Shown here: one piece after another, positions 1-7,178 of the stretch
How positions within the stretch are numbered: position 1 is the stretch's first letter
Layout of the letters: the number at the start of each line of letters is the position of its first letter
NCBI GenBank assembly: GCA_024196135.1
Contig: JAMQCK010000495.1
Location: 1-21,447, forward strand
DNA: 21,447 nt
Origin: Pleurotus ostreatus/Saccharomyces cerevisiae fusant
Taxonomy: Eukaryota > Opisthokonta
Reading direction: 5' to 3'
Made by a program: the position numbers and the translations under genes
Notes under the pieces: model-generated
Databases searched by the model: none
Told to the model about the DNA's origin: nothing
The model's input: only the letters and a program-made list of their open reading frames with translations

Positions 1-136
1 TACTACTAATGTACACAGAATAGGATGGATGGATCTTAAGTTATCGATGCTAGGATGCGATGATACAGCAAGAGGACAAGATCAAGGAGACAGTAGAATG
101 CGGGACGGCGCGAATTTGCGCGAGTGAACTGATGGA

Positions 137-573
137 TCAGTCCTCGTCGTGCGGGTGGGAGAAGACGGAGGCGATGCGCTCCCTGCACGGTGGTCAGCTA
201 CAGTCGATGGGAGGTTGAAAAGCAAGATCACGCACAAACACATCTTCTCCGGGAGGGTATCGTGGCCGATGAAGGCATGGTGGGTATTCATGGAGAGGTC
301 TACCAACGAGGTCAGTGGCAAGCGCAGCAGGACAGCAGATTAACGCACTTGTGGCCTTGTAAGGGGACTTCTCCCGCGTCTGGGGGCCAGTGGAAGGCGA
401 CCGCGACCGCGATCTGCCGAAGCTGGGAATGCGCTCGTACAGCGGACGAGGCGGTGTGAGCATCTGCTTCTCGGAGATCTGATAGGCATGTCAGGTCAAG
501 AATTGTCGCGAGGAAGTAAGCGCCGACGTACGGTGGGCAGAGGTGCGCGGAAGGCGGTGGAGGTGGACGCCAT
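137..573 (-). CDS. Small hypothetical protein, four exons (93 aa)
   Basis: Function not recognised. Exons read on the minus strand as 573-532, 478-349, 299-236 and 182-137, with introns of 53, 49 and 53 nt. The donors are GTACGT, GTGCGT and GTGCGT, the acceptors are CAG, TAG and CAG, and a CTGAC branch site lies before the last acceptor. The exons sum to 282 nt with no internal stop. The middle of the protein has an Arg-Ser alternating patch (RSRSRSPS). The C-terminal third is His/Asp/Glu-rich, with GHDTLPEKM and the ending FSHPHDED. There is no signal peptide or membrane segment, so a soluble protein is inferred. A TATA-like box lies about 90 nt upstream. The regular splice sites, frame closure and promoter support a real gene. 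Its role, and whether it belongs with the peptide locus to its right, cannot be told. Confidence 0.62.
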
Positions 574-1059
574 CGTGTTTATCGCTAATGCGTTATAGGT
601 TCAGGATAGTGCGGATGCGTTGGGCAGGGTGGTAGCTTCAACGACCTACCACCACCGCCTTATATATGCCTGCAATTGTCATACCCCAGTCATCGCCTGC
701 GTGTGCATTCGCCCTGTCGGGATGCATGGTGGAGCCGTAGGTTTGTGATACTGAATCTATTGCGTGATAGCGACCGGGACGCCTGTGTGGAGTGGAGACC
801 AGGACGCGAAGCCATGTTGACGACACCACGGAGACTAAGCTCGCTCACGTGCGGTTGATTTACCGGAGGCCGCCACTTGCCGGAAAGGGGAACAATGGAG
901 GATGCTGGGTGCTAGAGGCGGTGCTTTGTCTCGCAGAGTATAAGATCGCACCGGAGAATGCTGCGTGCTCTTCTTCCCTTCCTCTCTCACCTCTACTTGC
1001 ACTACAACAAGACGCGCTTTCGCACTGACGGTGGGTGTCCGCATCGTCGCGTGCGCGGT
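574..1059. other. Intergenic, 486 nt, no supported gene
   Basis: This holds the upstream region of the minus-strand gene ending at 573, including its TATA-like box, and possibly the leader of the doubtful plus-strand gene at 1060. A TATAAG-like element around 940 and a pyrimidine-rich stretch around 968-1005 could be a plus-strand core promoter. Open frames here have low-quality, Arg/His/Ser-rich translations and no recognisable domain. Confidence 0.5.
660..666 (-). promoter_or_regulatory. TATA-like box for the small gene at 137-573
   Basis: The minus strand reads TATATAA, followed by AGGCGG. It lies 87 nt upstream of the ATG at 573, a normal distance for a TATA box plus short 5' leader in basidiomycetes. 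The assignment rests on motif and position only. Confidence 0.5.
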
Positions 1060-1483
1060 ATGGAGTTCAATATCTCCGCAGGTGCCTCTTTTTTCGCACC
1101 TGACAAGCACCCCGTCCTGCACGCGACCCGCAGCGAGCTCTCCATGGCCCTCAAATTCTCCGATATATTCTGCACCCCCCGACATGTGCGCCTCCCCGAC
1201 TACTGCATGACGTCGCCGATGCCCCCGGCGCGGAAGGCGCGGAGACCGTGAGTCGGACGGCGGGAGAGTTGTGGCTCGGTGGCGGCCACGATCATCGCCT
1301 GCGCGACGCGTCTTGGAAGTGGTCTTGATTAAAATCTTTGCTAGGGTGCTTTGGGCTTCCCCTCTGTGGTTCAGGGAGGCCACTACGGGCGCCGACGTCT
1401 CTCATTACGGCGACCCCGATAAAGGACGCGTCCGGTTCGAGGGGCTCGAGTCGGAAGGAGCGAGTCACGAGAACGTGTACTGA
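1060..1483 (+). CDS. Doubtful small two-exon protein (108 aa)
   Basis: Not recognised. The proposed exons are 1060-1247 and 1345-1483, joined over a 97-nt intron with a GTGAGT donor, a TTGAT/TAAAAT-rich 3' part and a GCTAG acceptor. The join keeps frame and gives 327 nt in total. The N-terminal exon begins MEFNISAG and the second exon ends with SHENVY before TGA. A TATAAG element about 120 nt upstream and a CT-rich leader are compatible with a promoter. No domain, signal peptide or membrane segment is seen. The long intron and lack of family resemblance keep confidence low. The stretch may be noncoding, or the 3' flank of the UstYa-family gene, whose stop is at 1741. Confidence 0.28.
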
Positions 1484-1740
1484 GCGTGAAGGTCGGGGAG
1501 TAAGAGGCTCATAAGCTGATCATGCGCTGTGTCAAGTATTGATTTATTCTGTTGTACTCCGACTGTATTCCACTTGTATTCTTGCTTGTTTCCTCGGCGT
1601 ATCTTCATGTGAAGTGCCTACACAATAGAGTAGCAAACGCCGGCATCGTCTTCTCGTCGTCACCTATGCGGACATACCGCTCCAGGTATTCAGACGCTGG
1701 GGAACATTCAGTCCAGTTCAAGTCTATTGACTGCGACGAC

Positions 1741-2752
1741 TTACTCCGCCGCAGAGTGATAGACCGGTGGATAGGGCAGGTCATTCTCGACGTGTTCGTA
1801 TATCTCAAGAGGATGCTCTGGAGCCAGACGCTCGCGTGTCCACTCCTTGAGCTTGTCGAAATTCCGGCAGGAATGCGCGACGTTCACGCGGCCGGCAACA
1901 AACTCATAGTGCTCGGACCATTGCCAGACGTTGACGGAGATATCCGATGAGCACCTAGGTGGAAGTTTAGACAATGAGTAGCTGTACGAAATGGGGATAC
2001 GCACATGAGAGACTGCCGGATCGAGTCAATGCAATGATTGAGATGCTCGTACTCGAGCAGGTCTGCTCGGATGATGGGCTTATACCTCTCGGGACTGAGG
2101 CTCATGCGTAGGTAGTTCTGCAAACGCGCTAACAGGAGACCGTAAAGCTACACGAAGGGGCAGAGCTTACCAGACAGTGCAACTGATGGAAGACATCGAG
2201 CTGGCCCAGGTATCCATCCATGCCGATGGTGATAGGGTGTGTACGATTAGGCAGCAGGACGGCCTCATCGCGCGAAAGTCGGACAATTGATGCTGTGAGA
2301 TGATGAGCTTCATCTTGAAGAATGGCCTAACATGAGAATATGCTCACGATCGTACAAGTCCTTCCAAGCCTCATCAGCCTCGTCTGTGAGTTGCTGGTAC
2401 AGAGACTGGTGTTCAGACCCAGCTCCAAAGACGACAAGTTCGTCTTCAAGCGCTTCTTCTCCTGGTGCTTCGGATGGGGTCGATTAAGATGAGTCAAGTG
2501 ATCTGAACAGACCGAATACTCACAATATAGGAAGTGCGTGCTTCCTGGTGATCGCCTCTTCGAGGAAGAGCGGGGAAGCAGTAGGACGATAACCACGAAC
2601 TGCGCGAGTACAACGCCTGCTAGTAGCCTCACGCGCCACGCCTGCCAGATCCTTCTGATCGTGGAGGGCTGTTGCGTCGGCGCATGCTGCTCCACATCAT
2701 CCGACGCGTCGATCGCAGACGCGAGCGGCACGTACTCGCCCTTGTCGCCCAT
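1741..2752 (-). CDS. UstYa/DUF3328-family oxidase-like membrane protein (265 aa)
   Basis: Minus-strand exons are 2752-2524, 2467-2348, 2292-2171, 2117-2005 and 1954-1741, with introns of 56, 55, 53, 50 nt (798 nt coding). After a short cytosolic N-terminus there is one membrane anchor (about residues 42-59) followed by the DUF3328 domain. This domain carries the family's two signature motifs, HQLHC at about 152-156 and HLNHC at about 182-186, then SLMC, a WQW patch near 205-207 and CRNFDKLKEW near 224. In ascomycete RiPP and cyclochlorotine pathways, family members (UstYa/Yb, PhomYa, CctO-like) catalyse oxidative cyclisation, chlorination or hydroxylation of peptides. Length and motif order are normal for the family, so it should be functional. 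It is divergently arranged with the repeat-peptide precursor at 3754, its likely substrate (inference). Intron 1 must use an AAG acceptor, because the CAG 6 nt further on creates a stop. Confidence 0.9.
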
Positions 2753-3753
2753 CGTAGCTCGTGAGGGGAGAAGTCAAGAAGCACCCGAGCCGTGAAAGAA
2801 CCCTCCAACTAATCATCTTCCCCCATCGCACGGCCACCCAATACAGTCATGCCGTCCCTCTCCCCTTCCCCGCCTCAAAAAGACCGGAGTGTCCGATTAT
2901 AACCGCGTTCGTGATGCGAGTGCCGGTGCGATATCGCGAGATGTGGCCTGGAAACACCGCCAGGAATCGCGACCATGCGCAATGTGGCGCACGAGGCGTG
3001 CTTGCGCGATAGCAGGGAGGGCCGGTGCGCGTTCATGCCCGTGCGCGGGGTGCAAATCGGAGCGTCAAGGGAGGCTCCGGTGGCGAGCGTTCAGGCTAGG
3101 GCTGTCCGGCGCTCGGGACGAGACGACGCGCCCATGTCTAAGGATGCCAAAGCATGGGGGAGGGCCAGGTACCGGGGACAGTCCGCGGGCCGTTCTTGGG
3201 CAAAAAGAGGTGTGGGCTCAGTGAGAGGTGCGGTGGCGGGCTACAGGCGCTTATCGGGGGATCAGTAGCACCGTTGATTATCTTGTGCCGTGCTTGATGC
3301 GGAGTTGAAAGGACCTTTGGGACGATCTAGCGCTTTTCGCAGAAGCAGCGGGTGCTTAGGCAGCTAATCATCCGACCCAGTAACCTCTCTCTCAAGGTGG
3401 AGAGAAGTCTTGAGATTGCCGTTAATGTGAGGAGGGAACCATGTTGGAAGCGTAGCAATGGTATGCATCGAAGTCGGCCATCTGCTTCATAGTTTGCCGT
3501 CCAGCGATGAGACCGGGGGCTTTCTTCGAATCCATAGCGTGATATGGCGAGCATATGGACAACGCATATCAGGTGTGTGGGTGGCAGCGCTGCTTCCTCA
3601 TTGAGCCGTGTACTCCGACGAACGGCCCTGTTTGTCAAGAGATAGAGCGTCTGGTGGGGTAAATTTACACCTAGTGCATACCTGGAAGGCGATATATAAA
3701 CTGCGTGGGGATCAGAAAGAAGCAAGGCCCTTACTCACCTCGCTGCCGTCGTC
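2753..3753. promoter_or_regulatory. Divergent 1.0-kb promoter region between UstYa-family gene and peptide precursor
   Basis: This gene-free stretch lies between two divergent starts (2752 minus, 3754 plus) and therefore must hold both promoters. The right end carries a clear TATA box. The left end has a pyrimidine-rich plus-strand tract around 2850-2880 and a weak TTATAAT-like minus-strand element near 2896-2903. The middle (about 2930-3250) is GC-rich. Several open frames cross it, but their translations are Arg/Gly/Ala-rich, overlap each other in different frames and match nothing. I see no coding gene. Confidence 0.55.
3693..3699 (+). promoter_or_regulatory. TATA box of the peptide-precursor gene
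   Basis: TATATAA, preceded by GCGA, lies 61 nt upstream of the ATG at 3754. The strong consensus and tight spacing suggest a highly and conditionally expressed gene, as is usual for small secreted fungal proteins. Activity is inferred from motif and position. Confidence 0.65.
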
Positions 3754-4313
3754 ATGAAGTTCTACCTGGCCCTCTTTACCCTTTTCGCTTCCGTCTCGCT
3801 TGCCGCGCCTGTGCAGGAGGTGAGTCTATGAGCGACGGCGTGCGTCAGAGAGAGCTTATGCATTCCCGTCGTGACCCAAAGCGCGAGGAACTTGTTCAGG
3901 CGCTTGCTTGGGCTAAGGCCGATGTAAGTGGCTCGCACCTTCCGTGCCAGTACAAGCCTGACCATCAACATAGAAGCGCGAAGAGCTCGTGCAGGCAATC
4001 GCTTGGGCGAAGGCTGACGTAAGTCATTTTGGGGCGCGAGGATCAATGGCTGAGAAGTGGTACAGAAGCGCGAGGGGCTTGTCACTGGGGAGGCATGGGC
4101 CAAGGCGGACGTGAGTCAATTTTCCTCCTGTGTACAACGCACGACCTTGCTGAGAGACTTGAGTAGAAGCGTGAGCCTGAGGAGCTCGTCCAGGCTCTTG
4201 CGTGGGCAAAGGCAGATGTACGTGTGCAAGATGCAGATCACTGACCTTCTGACCTTGTCTTTTAGAAGCGCGAGGAGCTCGTCACCGGAGAGGCGTGGGC
4301 CAAGGCCGACTAA
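3754..4313 (+). CDS. Secreted Kex2-processed repeat peptide precursor (98 aa), RiPP/dikaritin-like
   Basis: Exons are 3754-3819, 3882-3923, 3974-4018, 4066-4110, 4167-4217 and 4266-4313, with introns of 62, 50, 47, 56, 48 nt. Exon 1 encodes a signal peptide (MKFYLALFTLFASVSLA, then APVQE). Each later exon is phase 0 and encodes exactly one repeat. The five repeats are EELVQALAWAKAD, EELVQAIAWAKAD, EGLVTGEAWAKAD, EPEELVQALAWAKAD and EELVTGEAWAKAD. Lys-Arg precedes repeats 2-5; the first has only Glu-Arg. Kex2-like cleavage would release a set of 13-15 residue peptides ending in AWAKAD. There are no cysteines and no CaaX box, which argues against a defensin-like protein or a basidiomycete mating pheromone. 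The layout matches fungal KEP and dikaritin precursors, and a UstYa-family gene lies divergently upstream. Product and modification are inferred; the gene structure is read directly. Confidence 0.88.
3882..4310 (+). repeat. Five tandem coding repeats, one per exon
   Basis: The repeat units lie at 3882-3923, 3974-4018, 4066-4110, 4167-4217 and 4266-4310. Each unit after the first begins AAG CGN GAG immediately after a TAG or CAG acceptor, and all end in the Ala-Trp-Ala-Lys-Ala-Asp hexapeptide. The four exon-intron boundaries between units fall at exactly the same codon position. The introns differ in length and sequence. This indicates ancient exon duplication with intron turnover rather than a recent tandem array. 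Confidence 0.9.
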
Positions 4314-4699
4314 AGTTGAGGCTGAATCTATACTTGAGTAGGATGTCATGAGAATCGTAATGTAGCGTACCTGTACTGAGAATGTAACCCAGAGCATTGA
4401 GGCATTGGGGAAAAACGGTGATGCAGAGCACCTCTCCCGTTTGTTTTCTGTTCTTGCGCTGAGACGCAGGCGCAGAGCCGTCAGGGCAAGTGCAAGAGCC
4501 TGTGTATCATCTTTGATCATAGAGCAACCGACAGATCTGAGGGTTATTGGTGACAATTCACAGATGCCATTAGCAGTTCGGAGTGAGTTCGAGTTGAGGT
4601 TTGTTACGTCAGGGTCGCAAGTCCAACCGTGACCGATCATAGTGACCAAGTCAGTCACACATTTATCATGCCCTTTGCTCCCTCACCCATGACACCAGC
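4314..4699. other. Intergenic, 386 nt, no gene seen
   Basis: This is the 3' flank of the peptide precursor and the 5' flank of the MYND-finger gene. Open frames on both strands lack protein-like character. No clear TATA box or other motif could be assigned. Confidence 0.5.
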
Positions 4700-6592
4700 A
4701 TGACTCAACAACCCGATTCTACGGCGCCCTCAAAGGAGTTAAAAGCCATTTACGACAGTATTGGAAAGCTTCAAATCACCGAAGTTGACCGACCTAATTC
4801 GCCGCGCGTGCGATCGTTGTTCAAGAGACTCGACGGAATATTACGCCGCGAGCGTCCGTTCGCAGCCTTTGAAAATGTGCCGCCGATGCGAAGACATGGA
4901 GACCGTCGTATGCTCTCGCTGACGGATCCTCAAATCGTCCATGCATTGACTGCCCTTCGTACCTTCGTCATGATATCTGGGCATATAGGCGCTTTCAAGC
5001 TTCCACTCACTCCCGAGGTCGGCAGAGTATCCCAGCACCTTTTCCAGTACATCCCTGTCGTACTCGACTGGATGGAAATACTTCACCCAATGAACGACCA
5101 TCTGCAACCCGCCTCAGGTGCGCACGGCTATCAGGAGCTTTCCCGCATCCTTGCTGGGATGCTGCGCGCCGTCTGCGCACCGAATCTCTACGGCGGCCGC
5201 GAAGAGATGTACGAATACATCTTCATCACTCCTACCATGACCTATCTGGCCGACCTCTGGATCAACCTCTTTCGGTATACCGCCAACCCGACGCTGGACA
5301 CCGTCGTGATGCTGATGCAGCTCATGTACGGCTTCGCGAAGGAGATACATCCAAAATTCGAATCGTCACGCGTCGCCAGGGAGCTCATCCTCAGCACGGT
5401 GCGTCAGAGGATTCGAAAAAAGACCCGTCGTCTTTGCCATGCCATCTCTCATTATGGTGTTTACCTCGAGGGCTCGACGGAGCCTCATTGCAAGATTGTG
5501 TCCGCGCAGCTTTTCGCCTTAGGGAGTCTTTTTGCGACCGACCCAGAGGTTCTCGACAATGTGTGCCCCCGAGAAGACATCCGCACTCTCGTACGCCTAC
5601 TGGACGTCCACGTTGGCCGCCGTAATTGGTTGACAGTATCGCTGGGAGCCAATTACCTCGCCAGCTTCTGGAGGCTGGCACTCGACAACAGGGCTTTCGA
5701 ATGGGCGATCAATGACGGTGTCATTGGCACGCTTTTGAACGCTTTCACTCTTTGCGACGATTATGCAGCCCTTGAGGATCTGCAGCGGGTTGGGGACATT
5801 CTTCCGCGTCACTTCAATTCGTGGCGCGTTCTGCATGCCTTCCACCAAAATACGACCGACCTCCTACCCAAACTGCGCCGCGCTTCCTCTCACCATCCGG
5901 TCATCGCCGACTGGATGATCGCCTACGACGAACGCATTATTGCCCTTGATCGTGCCAGGGACTCATACAAGAGGCGTCGAGAACGATGCATGTATTCCGA
6001 GGTAAGTCCTCCTCGCTCGCTTTTCTAGCTATCACAGACACTCACGATCTAATTACCAGTGTTCGCAGTCCCTGACTGAACCCGGTATCAAAGCGCTGGC
6101 GTGCGAAGGGAAGGATGCTTGGTACTGCTCGGCACAGTGTCAAAGGGCAGACTGGAAGGAGAGGCATCGTCACATATGCCGATCAGGAGTCGTCCGTAAG
6201 TCGTCCACTTGCTGTACACAAAGTAAGTGTTGTACTGACGCTATTGCACAGCGACAGTATCTCAGCGCGACTGGTCCTTCATGGGCATGCTGGCCGTCTT
6301 CCACGTCGACTACCATCGGCACTCCATCCTCAAGGAGGTCTTATCCGCAGACCCCAATCGCTGCCGCCGCATCGCGCTGCATGTCGACCTTCGCCAGCCG
6401 CGGATTACGCACAAGGTCAGAGTCCTTGAAGAGAAGCCGCCCGGAGACCCTTGGAAGGCGAAGCTCTTCGTATGTTGGCATGAGTGGAAGGACTCAACGC
6501 ATTACTTTGGTGAGATCTTCGATTTGGATGCGATGGTGGAGGAACTGGAGAAGGGGACGGTAGCAGCCTCGGTTGCGGACTCGACGGTGTAA
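4700..6592 (+). CDS. MYND-type zinc finger protein (592 aa)
   Basis: Exons are 4700-6001, 6060-6195 and 6252-6592, with introns of 58 and 56 nt. The first 430 residues are a helical, armadillo-like or otherwise undefined region typical of the large, expanded basidiomycete MYND family. The finger itself spans about residues 430-474 and is interrupted by intron 1. Its ligands are C430, C435, C449, C457, C461, H470 and C474. The second Cys pair looks incomplete (one Cys before AWYC instead of CxxC), and the first pair is spaced x4 instead of x2, so it may be a degenerate finger. The DWKERHRHIC ending is classic MYND. A 100-residue tail follows. MYND fingers bind proline-rich partners; the partner here is unknown. 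The third exon has two in-frame acceptors 6 nt apart (6251 and 6257). Confidence 0.82.
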
Positions 6593-7178
6593 TGCTCAGC
6601 TATATGCTATCGTCTATGCCGACATCCTCAGGGCAAGTAAAGCTCGATGTACCATCTCTACTTTATTCCTATTATTTCCGTACTCCTTCGCGGCTGTACC
6701 ACCTAGAGATTCGTGAGAACGACTTCTTCGCTGCGCGCTTGACCTCGAGTTCAATATCGCCCGTCCCGCATTGCCAGCCAGTACGAGCAACCCTAGCATG
6801 TCTGCACGCGCTCCCACATAGTGGAGGGAAAGACGGAATCCAAACATCGCGCGCCTGTCGTGAAGAGCTGCGGGCGACCTGATGGTCGAAGTCTGAGCCA
6901 AATTTCGTCCGCGTCCTCTAGCTTGCACTGCCAGTCACAAATAAAACTCGGAGGCGCCTTCGTCGCATTAGTCGCCCTGACGCCTGAGAGCTCGAGCTGT
7001 CTGAACGATGGTATAGTCCTTGTCGTTGAAGGTCACCTATGGTGACGTGCGACATACGGCTCTGTGCGTTGCGAAACTGATGATGACGTTTGGGCTGCGG
7101 CAAGGTGCTCAGACGAGTATGGGAGCGCGACGATGGAGCAGTGGTCTATGATTATGTGCGACAATATGGCAATATACT
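6593..7178. other. Convergent intergenic region, 586 nt, no gene seen
   Basis: This stretch lies between the stop codons of the MYND gene (+) and the uL23m gene (-), so it holds two 3' untranslated regions and polyadenylation signals. Open frames in both directions have no recognisable character. Confidence 0.5.

Noticed and set aside
835..1383. 182-codon minus-strand frame
   Set aside because: Arg/His/Gly-rich, no domain or motif, and it overlaps other frames. Most likely a chance frame in GC-rich DNA.
2889..3268. Overlapping plus-strand frames of 97-111 codons in the divergent promoter
   Set aside because: Two frames overlap with Arg/Gly/Ala-rich translations and no domain. They lie where promoters are expected.
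3327..3725. 132-codon minus-strand frame next to the precursor TATA box
   Set aside because: No recognisable domain, and it covers the TATA box of the precursor. Treated as chance.
3820..3848. Alternative acceptor at 3848 for intron 1 of the precursor, keeping Lys-Arg before repeat 1
   Set aside because: The intron would be only 29 nt, far shorter than every other intron in the window. Kept only as an alternative to test.
3754..4313. Basidiomycete mating pheromone precursor
   Set aside because: These end in a CaaX prenylation box and usually carry one peptide. This protein has no Cys at all, ends in KAD and has five repeats.
3754..4313. Borosin or MSDIN/cycloamanide-type RiPP precursor
   Set aside because: Borosins are fused to an N-methyltransferase. 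MSDIN precursors are about 35 residues with flanking prolines and no signal peptide. Neither fits.
4116..4658. 180-codon minus-strand frame across the precursor 3' end
   Set aside because: It is antisense to the well-supported repeat exons, and its translation looks random.
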